Of a stretch of DNA of 64,000 nt, positions 8,265 to 16,466 are shown piece after piece. The notes beneath the pieces are model-generated. The model ran no database searches and was not told the DNA's origin. It was given only the letters and a program-made list of their open reading frames with translations. A program made the position numbers and the translations under genes. How positions within the stretch are numbered: position 1 is the first letter of the stretch; each line of letters opens with the position of its first letter. The DNA lies in the NCBI RefSeq assembly GCF_900230215.1, contig NZ_LT907982.1:682001-746000 (forward strand), written 5' to 3'. This DNA is from Jatrophihabitans sp. GAS493 (GTDB lineage Bacteria > Actinomycetota > Actinomycetes > Mycobacteriales > Jatrophihabitantaceae).

Positions 8265-8779
8265 CGGGCGGCCACCTCGACGCCGGCCAGAATCGTGTTC
8301 ACTTCACGGCACAGCGGACCGACCCGCCCCCGGTCACCGAGCACGATGAACAGGCACATCGGGTGACCGCGGTGGGTGAAGAATCGCTGGTAGCCGGCCT
8401 GGCCAGCCACCCGCCGCTGCAGTGCGGCCGGGTCGAAGTCGGCCGGCGTGGGGCGCGGTAGGCCCGGTGCCGCGTAGAGCGCGGTCCCCAGCTCGTCCGG
8501 TCCGAACTGCAGTAGCGAGACGAAGATGTCGGACGATCCCATCCGCTCCACGGCACCGGTGCCGTAGTCACCCCGCCCGGCCGGCAGCGGGAAGTTACCC
8601 AGATGCAGGATCGGCCGGGTCACCTCTCCGGCCCATCCCAGGTCACCACCGGCCGAGGCGCGACTGACCGGCGAGGCGAAGGAGCTGACCGGTAGCGGGC
8701 GCTGATAGATCCGGCCTTCCCACGGCTTCGGCAGCGTCACGGCGAGTCCCAGACCGGAGAGACGGGCGGGCGCACTCAT
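8261..8779 (-). CDS. Protein of unknown function in the mau-like operon
   Basis: A 172-aa protein that I do not recognise. It has no clear signal peptide or membrane segment and contains two cysteines, at about 142 and 157. The middle has SSDIFVSLLQFGPDELGTALYAAPGLP. The ATG at 8779 overlaps the stop of the MauD-like gene and its own stop overlaps the start of the MauA-like gene, so it is made from the same message. Its fixed place between the thioredoxin-like and MauA-like genes suggests a cytosolic partner or chaperone for the exported protein; that is inference only. Confidence 0.6.
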   Translation of the reverse strand: MSAPARLSGLGLAVTLPKPWEGRIYQRPLPVSSFASPVSRASAGGDLGWAGEVTRPILHLGNFPLPAGRGDYGTGAVERMGSSDIFVSLLQFGPDELGTALYAAPGLPRPTPADFDPAALQRRVAGQAGYQRFFTHRGHPMCLFIVLGDRGRVGPLCREVNTILAGVEVAAR

Positions 8780-9528
8780 ACCGGCGGGTACAGCGATGGA
8801 TGGCCCGGCGCGATGCCCGCCTCCAGCAGCACGCGGTCGACGTCGCCCTCCCGTTCGGTGTCCCGGCGTGGCTTGCGAATGCCGTCGAGCGGCGGTTGCA
8901 GCTCACGCCGGTCGCCCTCGGATTGCGCGATCAAGGCCGTCACCTGGCTGAACGAGGTGCCCGACCCGGCGCCCTTGGTCCGGCCGGTCGGTCCGTCGAC
9001 GACGACCACGTACGGCGATCCGGGGACGTCGTAATCCTGCCAGGCGGCGGTGGAGAGCAGCAGGTCGACGCCGGCCGGAGCGAGCTCGCGCAGGCTCGCG
9101 GGGCTTTCGTCCACTCCGTCCTTGGCGACGATCACCAGCCGGCTGCCCGCGGGGAGGGCCCAGCTTCCCGGGCGGCCCAGCTCCTCCCAGAACCCGGCGC
9201 AGCCGGCGCAGCCGGAGGAGAGGAAGGCGATCACCGTGTCGTGCTCCACCTCTACCGTGCGCAGGTGCACGACCTCGCCGTCCAGGGTCGAGCCGTCGAT
9301 GTCGTGCCCCGGCGACCATTCGTCGCGTCGCTGCACCTGATGCGTAGTCGCCGACCGTGGGGTCTCCGGGTGCTGGACCCCGGGTGCGGTCTTGAACGGC
9401 GGCGGCTCGTCGCCTCCGTCCAACTCGTGCAGTCGCCGCAGCACACCGGCGTAGCCGCTGAGCAGTCCGGCGACCAGCACGCAGAGCACCAGCAGCAGCG
9501 CCGTCTCCACCGCGATCAACACGATCAT
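8776..9528 (-). CDS. MauD-like membrane-anchored thioredoxin-fold protein
   Basis: The ATG at 9528, which overlaps the MauE-like stop as ATGA, gives 250 aa; a longer open frame upstream is spurious. Residues 1-24 form a single membrane anchor. A thioredoxin-like domain follows, with the active-site motif CAGC in FLSSGCAGCAGFW (about residues 105-115) and a cis-proline-like region PGSPYVVVVDG further on. MauD proteins are needed for correct disulfide formation in the methylamine dehydrogenase light chain. Here the candidate substrate is the Cys-rich MauA-like protein two genes downstream. Confidence 0.82.
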   Translation of the reverse strand: MIVLIAVETALLLVLCVLVAGLLSGYAGVLRRLHELDGGDEPPPFKTAPGVQHPETPRSATTHQVQRRDEWSPGHDIDGSTLDGEVVHLRTVEVEHDTVIAFLSSGCAGCAGFWEELGRPGSWALPAGSRLVIVAKDGVDESPASLRELAPAGVDLLLSTAAWQDYDVPGSPYVVVVDGPTGRTKGAGSGTSFSQVTALIAQSEGDRRELQPPLDGIRKPRRDTEREGDVDRVLLEAGIAPGHPSLYPPV

Positions 9529-10088
9529 GTCGTCTCCACCTTTCGGCCGGCCGGACCGGCTAGACCGGCTGGACCGGCTAGCCGTAACAGGGTCGGCAGC
9601 TGGGTCATCAGCAGATAGCTGCTCCAGGCCAGCAGCAGCACCGCGACGAGCAGGGGAATGCCGAGCAGCGGCTGGCCGGCGAATTCCGCGCGCAGCGACG
9701 GCGTCGGGTGCAGCGCGCCGATCGCCGCACTCACCCCGAAGAGCAGGTTGACCGCGACATGCCAGCCGCTGACGGGGCTCGCACCGGCGCCGAAGCAGCC
9801 ACACTCCTGCTCGGGGGCAACCACCCGCATTCGCCAGGCGAAGGCGGCCAGCGTGGCGTAGCTGAGCGCCAGCAGCAACGCCGGGCCTCGGCCACCGACC
9901 AGCAGCACGACGAGCCCGATCACCACCTCGCCGACCCCGGTCAGCCGCGCGGCTGGCTTCGCCGCCCACCCCGATCCACCCGGGATCCGCGCGGCGGCCA
10001 GCGCCGCACCACCGGCCGCTGGATGGCGAATCTTGTACAGGCCGGCGGCGAGCAGCAGCAGTGCTCCGGCGGCCAGAATCCCCGTCAC
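9525..10088 (-). CDS. MauE/DoxX-family redox-associated membrane protein
   Basis: A 187-aa protein with four hydrophobic segments, starting at GTG 10088. The motif EQECGCFG (residues about 96-103) is the typical Cys pair of the MauE/DoxX redox family, and AGLYKIRHP near the N-terminus is also characteristic. MauE acts with MauD in oxidative maturation of the MauA light chain. This is the first gene of the five-gene minus-strand operon. The C-terminus ends in small repeats (LAGPAGLAGPAG). Confidence 0.82.
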   Translation of the reverse strand: MTGILAAGALLLLAAGLYKIRHPAAGGAALAAARIPGGSGWAAKPAARLTGVGEVVIGLVVLLVGGRGPALLLALSYATLAAFAWRMRVVAPEQECGCFGAGASPVSGWHVAVNLLFGVSAAIGALHPTPSLRAEFAGQPLLGIPLLVAVLLLAWSSYLLMTQLPTLLRLAGPAGLAGPAGRKVETT

Positions 10089-10246
10089 CGCTTCACCGTC
10101 CTACGAACCCGCCCGGAATCGCCGACTCGACACGCGGCGGAAGCAGATTTCCCGCCATGAACCGCTTAAGTAGCGGCGGCCCCGGACGATTGGGCTCCCT
10201 AGAGGACAGCGGCGGCCACGAGATCGCATGGGACAGCTACATACGT

Positions 10247-11458
10247 ATGAGCAGAGCAGGATCGACGAGCTTGCGGCGGCGTACGTCTCGCCGCTATCTG
10301 GCATGTCTTCTGCTGCTCCTGCTCACGCCCTTCTACAGCTTCCTGGACAGCACCCACGCCGCCTGGACGGCCTCCGATGCCAACCCGGGCAACACCTTCA
10401 CCACCGCCAACTGGCCCGCCAAACTCGCCTTCTCCACCCCTCCGGCCGACGCCACGATGGGTACAACCTTCACCACCTCACCCGTGGTGAGCGTCCAGGA
10501 CGCCGCGGGCAACCCGATCGCGACACCGAACGTGCCGGTCACCCTGACCCTGAACGCGGCCCCGACGCCGGGCGGGACGCTGACCTGCACGACGAACCCG
10601 CTCACCAGCAGCGCGGCCAGCGCCACCTTCACGGGCTGCTCGATCAACATCGCCGGCACCTTCACCATCACCGCGTCGTCCCCCGGCCTCACCAGCGTCA
10701 CCAGTGCCGTCTTCACCGTCTACGTCGCCCCGACCAAGCTCGTCTTCACCACCGCTCCGGGAACTCCGTACGCCTACATGTACTTCCCGACGGTCCCGGT
10801 GGTCAGCCTCGAGGACGCCAGCAGCAACGTGGTCGGCGGCGCGCCGCGCAACGTCACGGTGTCGGTCAGTGCCGGCTCGATCGCGTGTACGGCGACAACG
10901 GTGGCCAGCAGCGCCGGCACGGCCAGCTTCCCCAACTGTGCGATCAGCCCGACCGACACCACCACCAAGTCCTACACGGTGACCGCCTCGTCACCGGGGT
11001 TGACCAGTGCCACCACCAGCGTCACGGTTACCGGTGTCCGGGTCGGCTTCCAGACCTACACCTACACGTGTGGTGGAGTGCTCGCCCCCACGGTTGCGGC
11101 CCCCGGACCGTCCTATCTGCTGCAGGTGAACAACTGTGGCTTCACCCCGGGCAGCACTCTGACCACCAAGGTGGTCCTGCTGAAGGGCGGTGGCGACACC
11201 ACCAGCACGCTGATCACCAACAACAGCGGCGCCGCCATCACCGTCTCCGGGATCGTCGCAACCTCGCCGGCGAGCCACAGCGGAACCCCGCCGCCGAGTC
11301 CGAACACGCTGACCATCCCGGTCGGGCAGAGCGCCTCGACTGGCACTGAGACCTCGAGCGCTGACGTGACCAACTGCAGCAGCACCGACTGCATCTGGCA
11401 GTGGAGCATCCCGACGATGCCGAACATTCAGTTCGGCGGGTCCCGGCTGATCCAATAG
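10247..11458 (+). CDS. Secreted protein with two Ig-like repeats
   Basis: The ATG at 10247 gives 403 aa beginning with a basic N-terminus and a strong signal peptide (LACLLLLLLTPFYSFL, cleavage probably near THAAW). Earlier in-frame starts (10061, 10157) would place the hydrophobic core too far inside. Two related beta-sandwich repeats follow, each opening with (P/T)KL(A/V)F(S/T)T(A/P)P and closing with FTITASSPGLTS or YTVTASSPGLTS. The last ~120 residues hold four cysteines and no membrane anchor. A surface or extracellular structural role is likely. It is divergent from the mau-like operon (159-base gap). Confidence 0.75.
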   Translation: MSRAGSTSLRRRTSRRYLACLLLLLLTPFYSFLDSTHAAWTASDANPGNTFTTANWPAKLAFSTPPADATMGTTFTTSPVVSVQDAAGNPIATPNVPVTLTLNAAPTPGGTLTCTTNPLTSSAASATFTGCSINIAGTFTITASSPGLTSVTSAVFTVYVAPTKLVFTTAPGTPYAYMYFPTVPVVSLEDASSNVVGGAPRNVTVSVSAGSIACTATTVASSAGTASFPNCAISPTDTTTKSYTVTASSPGLTSATTSVTVTGVRVGFQTYTYTCGGVLAPTVAAPGPSYLLQVNNCGFTPGSTLTTKVVLLKGGGDTTSTLITNNSGAAITVSGIVATSPASHSGTPPPSPNTLTIPVGQSASTGTETSSADVTNCSSTDCIWQWSIPTMPNIQFGGSRLIQ

Positions 11459-11540
11459 CCGCGGATCGCTGGTCCTACCCAACGCGCTGCTCTGAGGTGA
11501 AGGCTCGGTGCTGGAACATTCAGTCCGTGGAAGGAAGACC

Positions 11541-12407
11541 ATGACGACCGCACTCTCAGCCGGCACCCTAACCCTCGCCGACGACCTCACGATCACCCGG
11601 ATGGGCTACGGAGCGATGCAGCTGGCCGGCCCCGGTGTCTTCGGACCGCCGCGGGACCGCAGCGAGGCGATCGCTGTGCTGCGGGCCGCAGTTGACGCCG
11701 GAGTGACGCACATCGACACCAGTGACTTCTACGGCCCGCAGGTCGTGAACGAGATCATCAAGGAGGCGCTGTACCCCTACCCTGAGGATCTCCACATCGT
11801 GACCAAGGTCGGCGCCCGCCGTGGCGCCGACGCATCCTGGAACCCGGCGCTCGGCCGGGATGATCTGATTCTGGCCGTGCACGAGAACATCTCCCGTCTC
11901 GGACTCGAGGCGATGGACGTGGTGAACCTCCGACTGCACACCCACCTGCCGATCTCTGAAGACTCGATCGCCGAGGAGTTCGCGGTACTGGCCGAGTTGC
12001 GGGAGCAGGGACTGATCCGGCACCTCGGGTTGAGCGAAGCGTCGAGCGCCCAGCTCACCGAGGCACTGACGATCGCCCCGGTGGTGACCGTCCAGAACCT
12101 GTACAACGTGGCCAACCGGCAGGACGACGAACTCGTCGCTCGCTGCGAGCGGGAGGGTATCGCCTTCGTGCCCTACTTCCCGCTCGGCGGGTTCTCGCCG
12201 CTGCAGGCCGACGAACTCGACGCGGTGGCGGCCTCGCTCGACACGACCAAGCAGCAGGTCGCCCTGGCCTGGCTGCTGCAGCGCTCGCCGGCGATCGCGC
12301 TGATCCCGGGGACCTCGTCGCGGGAGCATCTGCGGGAGAACCTGGCCGCGGCGGACCTGACCCTCCCGGCCGCGGCGATCGCCGAGCTGGACGCGATCGG
12401 CGGGTAG
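11541..12407 (+). CDS. Aldo/keto reductase
   Basis: A 288-aa NADPH-dependent oxidoreductase of the TIM-barrel AKR family. The ATG at 11541 has an AGGAAG ribosome-binding site about 6 bases upstream; a longer frame starts at 11508. The catalytic set is visible: Asp in HIDTSDFYG with Tyr, Lys in IVTKVG, and His in LRLHTHLP. The C-terminal cofactor segment is IALIPGTSSREHLREN. The physiological substrate is unknown. It converges on the caspase gene. Confidence 0.93.
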   Translation: MTTALSAGTLTLADDLTITRMGYGAMQLAGPGVFGPPRDRSEAIAVLRAAVDAGVTHIDTSDFYGPQVVNEIIKEALYPYPEDLHIVTKVGARRGADASWNPALGRDDLILAVHENISRLGLEAMDVVNLRLHTHLPISEDSIAEEFAVLAELREQGLIRHLGLSEASSAQLTEALTIAPVVTVQNLYNVANRQDDELVARCEREGIAFVPYFPLGGFSPLQADELDAVAASLDTTKQQVALAWLLQRSPAIALIPGTSSREHLRENLAAADLTLPAAAIAELDAIGG

Positions 12408-12440
12408 CCCGCCGACGGACAGCTCAGGGGGCTAGCTCCG

Positions 12441-13883
12441 TTAGGTCTTGGCCGAGATCTGAACCGCGCAGTCGTCCTTGTTGAGATAGACCGTGGAGCG
12501 GCCGAGCGGGTCAAGGGTCACCGACTTCGTGCCGGCGGGTGCCTTGGCCACGCTGATCTCCTGCCCATCCACCGGGTTGTAGAGGCGGAAGGTGCACTCC
12601 GAGCTGTCCTGGAAGTCCTTGATCTCCACCAGCACCGTCGCCGGCGCGGCGAAGCTGTCGGTATCCAGGTCGTCCGTCTGCGTGAATGGAAGGACAGCCG
12701 ACCCGGCACCGGCCAGCGCAGCGACGACACAGCCGCGGTCAGTGGTCTCCCAGGTGAAGGGACCCGTCTCGCTGACCTGCTTGGTGATCCGCTGGTAGGT
12801 AATCGGCAGCGACACCACTTCGTGAGTCGTCGAGTTGGTCAGCCTCAGCGTGCAGCCGACATCGTTCGCTTGAATGTCGTCAGTGACTCGCAGCCGCCAC
12901 GGCGCGGTGGCGGTGTAGCTACCGCTGCCCGGGTTCAGCGAGGGGAGCGGTGTCTGGCCGCCGTTCGATCCCGAGCCGCCTGAACCTGAGCCGCCGTTGG
13001 TCAGCGCAATCACTACGCCGATCACTGCGGCGAAGACCACCGCGCCGGCTCCGATCAGCAGCGGACGGTTGGGGCGGCGGCGCGTCTGAATGGTTTCGGG
13101 TCGAGCGTCCGGTCGCTCAGCCGGTGGCGTTTGAGCCGGAGAAGACGGGGGATTGACTCGCTCTCGCTCCGAACGGCGCGCCAGCCGAACATCACCGTCG
13201 CCGTCGACCCGGCGCTGCGGGATCTGCTTCCCCTCGCGGCGGAGTTGCTCGTCGACGTAGGTGTACAGGTCGGTGAAGGTGATGAAGCCGTCGTCGTTCT
13301 GGTCGAGATCGGCATCCAGGAGTCCGTCGATGAGGTGCTGGGTGAAGGCGCTCGTGCCGTTGTCGATCGTCGCGTCATTCGCCAGCTGAGTGCCCCGGCA
13401 ACTGGAGAGGACGTAACGCCCGGGTCCGGCCACCGATTCGCCGAGGTCCCCGCCGCGGAATGCCCCGGCGTAGCAACAGTCAAGAATTATCACGGTGTTC
13501 TGAGCCCGCGACGCTTCGGCGAACTCGTTGATACGGGCGCTGCTCACCGCCGTCGAGAGCAACTGACCGGATTCGGTGTCCTGCACGCACAGGTGTAGAC
13601 GTCCGCTCTGGTCGAGCTTGCCGTGGCCGCTGAAGTAGAGCAGCAGCACGTCGTCGCGGGAGGCGCTGTCGAAGAAGGTGCCCAGGGCGCGGATCACTCG
13701 GGCCGAGGTGGCTTCGGGTAACAGGGTCACGTCCACATCGGCGAAGAGCCCGGTTGTGCGGTCGACCAGGGCGCGATTGAGCGCGGCGATGTCCTTCACC
13801 GGCCCTTTCAGCGTCTGCAGATTGTGCTCGTCGGCCGGGTAGGTCGAGTTGCCGATCAGGAGTGCGCGGTACCGTCCGGCCAT
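12441..13883 (-). CDS. Caspase-like (peptidase C14) protein with EF-hand and membrane anchor, EACC1-associated type
   Basis: The ATG at 13883 (MAGRYRALLIGN) gives 480 aa; the longer frame to 14033 is out of family. The caspase fold spans about 1-240, with catalytic His87 in YFSGHGK and Cys137 in LDCCYAG. Within it, residues 194-205 (DQNDDGFITFTD) match a 12-residue EF-hand calcium loop at every ligand position. A Pro/Arg-rich linker is followed by a membrane segment at about 275-296 and an extracellular beta-rich domain (about 310-480). The start overlaps the upstream EACC1-like gene by 28 bases. Caspases with EACC1-like partners are known as effectors in predicted bacterial conflict systems; the target is unknown. 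Confidence 0.85.
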   Translation of the reverse strand: MAGRYRALLIGNSTYPADEHNLQTLKGPVKDIAALNRALVDRTTGLFADVDVTLLPEATSARVIRALGTFFDSASRDDVLLLYFSGHGKLDQSGRLHLCVQDTESGQLLSTAVSSARINEFAEASRAQNTVIILDCCYAGAFRGGDLGESVAGPGRYVLSSCRGTQLANDATIDNGTSAFTQHLIDGLLDADLDQNDDGFITFTDLYTYVDEQLRREGKQIPQRRVDGDGDVRLARRSERERVNPPSSPAQTPPAERPDARPETIQTRRRPNRPLLIGAGAVVFAAVIGVVIALTNGGSGSGGSGSNGGQTPLPSLNPGSGSYTATAPWRLRVTDDIQANDVGCTLRLTNSTTHEVVSLPITYQRITKQVSETGPFTWETTDRGCVVAALAGAGSAVLPFTQTDDLDTDSFAAPATVLVEIKDFQDSSECTFRLYNPVDGQEISVAKAPAGTKSVTLDPLGRSTVYLNKDDCAVQISAKT

Positions 13884-14275
13884 CCCGATCCCCCCACCCG
13901 ATGGGCGGCCGCGGCGGCGATCGCCCGAACGGAGTCGATGTCGATCGCCTCGCCGGTGAGGCTGACGAAATGGTCCACGCCATCGTCGTCCCAGCGGACC
14001 TCGATGCGGCGGCCGCGGTCGCGACTGAGCCAAGCCCGGAACGATTCGACCGCGGCGGTGAAGGCACCGGCACTGCCGAGGGCGACGATGAGTTCGTCGA
14101 CGCCGCCCTTCGAGCCGGTGAACGGACGTGACTGCACGCGCGTGTCGACGATCCCGTGCAGTTCGGATTGATAGGCGTTCACCTGGCTGCGCCAGCGGTC
14201 GTCATCGGGGTAGTAGTCGCTGCTGCGCAGCTCGACGGACAGCTCGAAGGTCGTATTCGAATCGTCTGTGGACAT
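13856..14275 (-). CDS. EACC1-like effector-associated protein
   Basis: The ATG at 14275 (MSTDDSN), with a GGGG-rich ribosome-binding site just upstream, gives 139 aa. The pattern of a charged first strand, G-x-KGGVDELIVALGSAGAFTA, an amphipathic helix with SFRAWLSR, and a final beta pair (IEVRWDDDGVDHFVSL) looks like the effector-associated constant component 1 (EACC1) family. Members sit beside caspase- or trypsin-like effectors in predicted NTP-dependent conflict systems. Its 28-base overlap with the caspase gene supports a two-protein unit. Assignment is by eye. Confidence 0.7.
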   Translation of the reverse strand: MSTDDSNTTFELSVELRSSDYYPDDDRWRSQVNAYQSELHGIVDTRVQSRPFTGSKGGVDELIVALGSAGAFTAAVESFRAWLSRDRGRRIEVRWDDDGVDHFVSLTGEAIDIDSVRAIAAAAAHRVGGSGWPDGTAHS

Positions 14276-14521
14276 CCCACACCCCTTGCTAGGTGGGCCG
14301 ATTTTACCAACGCATCGGCACGCAAAGCGAGGAGTCCGAGCGACCCTGCGCTGATACACGGCTCATTGCACGCTGGAACTGCTCGCGCCATAACGGCGCC
14401 GCCTGTTCGCGTGGAGGGTTGGGCGGCGACGACAGAGAGTAGATACTTGTTCACACTGACGGACCGGTGAGCACTCACTGCACGCTCAGCCGAGCGAAGG
14501 TCTAGGGAGAGGTGAGCGCCC
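14276..14521. promoter_or_regulatory. Divergent promoter region of the caspase/AAA+ island
   Basis: A 246-base non-coding stretch separates the leftward EACC1-caspase pair from the rightward 644-aa/AAA+ pair. It should hold both promoters. I do not see a convincing -35/-10 pair or palindrome. A short AGGGAGAGGTG purine run at 14502-14512 serves as the ribosome-binding site for the gene at 14522. Confidence 0.5.
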
Positions 14522-16456
14522 GTGACGCGCATGCAGGGCCAGAAACAGCTCAGCCACGATCCCGACGAGCAGGAGGGTGAACGAACACCGGCTGAGAAGC
14601 CGAAGGGCACCGCCGCGCTCAGCGGGCTCGCCAATGCGAAGCCGGGCATCACATTCGCCCAAAGCTGGTCCGACGTGACCCGAGGTGCTCCGTCCGCAAC
14701 CTTGACCAAAGCGATCAATGAGCATCAGCGCTGCAAGATGGGCCTGGGTTCGCTGGGGCAGAAGCTCGCGGGCCTGAATCTGCCGCCGAATACCGTTGAC
14801 ATCTTCGGGCTCCGGCTCGACCTGATCAGGAGCAAACTCGCCGAATTCGAGGGCGCCGAGATCTCTGTCAAGGATCGCCAGCAGGCGATCGCCACGATCA
14901 TGAGCATCTTCGGACTCATGAACGGCATCTGGCATGACGCCGTCGCCGCCCACCAGGAGAAGCTCCGTCAGGACGCGGCGGACGAGAAGGAGCGCCTACG
15001 CCGGGAGCAGGAGGAGAAGAACAAGCTGCCGGCCGACTTCGGCGGCAAGCCGGCCACCTACGACAAGGCGAAGACTCTTGCCGCCGGCCTGGCCAAGCCC
15101 GCCTTCGACCAGGCCTCCGAGTCGATAGCCACCACGAAGAAGGAGGGCCTGAATGCCTTAGAAGCGAGCAAACCCAACGAGTGGGACGAGAAGCCGAAGA
15201 AGCGCCGGAATCAGAAGAACCAGCCTAAGAAGCAGGAGCCGAAGGCGCAGACGGCAGAGGACTTCGAACTGGCGGCAGCCTCGGCGTTGAAGGTGGCCGA
15301 GGATCAGCGGGATTCGACTATCAACAGCGTCGTCGCCAAACTGGGCACCGTCGCCTCGTCAGCCAGCGGAAAGAAGCTCGACGACTCGATCTTGATGGAG
15401 ATCTTCGGTCTGGGCCACGGCAACATCTCGCTCTGCCAGACCCTGACCGACGTCGCGGCGACCGCGGGGGGCCTTCGGCTGGCCCAGGATGTCGCGGCCG
15501 AGAAGGATGCGGCCGGAGTGGGTCGGGAGTGCCTGCGTCTGATCACGCTGAAGGTTGACCCGGCGTTCGTAGTCGCCCCGGCTCGGTTGCTCGCCCGCGC
15601 TGGTGGTGGCTCATTCGCCCCGTGGCTCTGCAGCCTGATCGGCGGAAACGACTTCGTCACGGCCACCAAGTTTGCCGGCGAGCATCTCTCCTGCCTGAAC
15701 GTGGTACCGCTGGTGGCGCCGCAACTGGGATTCAGTCAGTTGGCCCACGACCTGGTCAGTTGGCTCGGCGAACGGCAGGAGAACACCGGCGACGTTACCT
15801 GGCTGTTGAACTTCCAGGCGCAAGACACATTCCAAACGTTCGTGGCGACGATAGTCAAGGGCAGTCTTTCAATCGGCGATTTCCGCAGTGTCTTCACGAA
15901 GGCGGGGGCCAAGTTCACCTTCGATGAGCTGAGCCCCCTCTGTATCAGCTTTCGCGCCCAATTGCCGACCCTGGAACTCGCACTAGCCGACGCACCCGCC
16001 CATCAAATGCGCTTCGTCAGCCTGGCCGCATCTATCGGCACGGGAAGCGACGTAACCCTCAAGAATGCGATGAAGGCGGAATCGTTCCTCTTCCACAAGA
16101 CTGCCGGATTCGCCATCAATTGGAAGGTCGACAAGCCGGATATTCCGTACGGACGCGACGAAGATGGCGAGTACTACGCCGCCAACGTCGCCGGCGACAA
16201 CCGCCTCGGCCGTCTATACATGACCTTTCCAGGCGTGACGGCGGAGATGTTCATACACACTCATTGGATGGCCACCAAATCGGGCAACATCACGTCGATG
16301 CACGTGAAGACCCTCGACAGGGCCGGTGGCCAGAACGGCACCGAATTGAACAAATTCCCCGCCCTTTTCTCGTTGCTTCCGAAGGAAATCGCGCGGGTTC
16401 AGGACCTCTCGCCTCATGTGGGCCCCACGCTGTTCTGGACACCACCGAAGCGCTGA
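14522..16456 (+). CDS. Protein of unknown function with coiled coil, partner of the AAA+ ATPase
   Basis: A 644-aa soluble protein that I do not recognise. The N-terminal 140 residues are mixed, residues about 140-165 form a charged coiled coil (rich in KLRQD, EKERLRREQEEK), residues about 225-245 are a Lys/Pro/Gln-rich linker, and residues about 250-500 are helical. The C-terminal ~140 residues are beta-rich, including PYGRDEDGEYYAANV and FIHTHWM, and may be a separate domain. No signal peptide or membrane segment is seen. The ATPase gene follows within 10-22 bases. Candidate roles are client, adaptor or effector of the ATPase. Confidence 0.75.
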   Translation: MTRMQGQKQLSHDPDEQEGERTPAEKPKGTAALSGLANAKPGITFAQSWSDVTRGAPSATLTKAINEHQRCKMGLGSLGQKLAGLNLPPNTVDIFGLRLDLIRSKLAEFEGAEISVKDRQQAIATIMSIFGLMNGIWHDAVAAHQEKLRQDAADEKERLRREQEEKNKLPADFGGKPATYDKAKTLAAGLAKPAFDQASESIATTKKEGLNALEASKPNEWDEKPKKRRNQKNQPKKQEPKAQTAEDFELAAASALKVAEDQRDSTINSVVAKLGTVASSASGKKLDDSILMEIFGLGHGNISLCQTLTDVAATAGGLRLAQDVAAEKDAAGVGRECLRLITLKVDPAFVVAPARLLARAGGGSFAPWLCSLIGGNDFVTATKFAGEHLSCLNVVPLVAPQLGFSQLAHDLVSWLGERQENTGDVTWLLNFQAQDTFQTFVATIVKGSLSIGDFRSVFTKAGAKFTFDELSPLCISFRAQLPTLELALADAPAHQMRFVSLAASIGTGSDVTLKNAMKAESFLFHKTAGFAINWKVDKPDIPYGRDEDGEYYAANVAGDNRLGRLYMTFPGVTAEMFIHTHWMATKSGNITSMHVKTLDRAGGQNGTELNKFPALFSLLPKEIARVQDLSPHVGPTLFWTPPKR

Positions 16457-16466
16457 GGTGCGTCCT

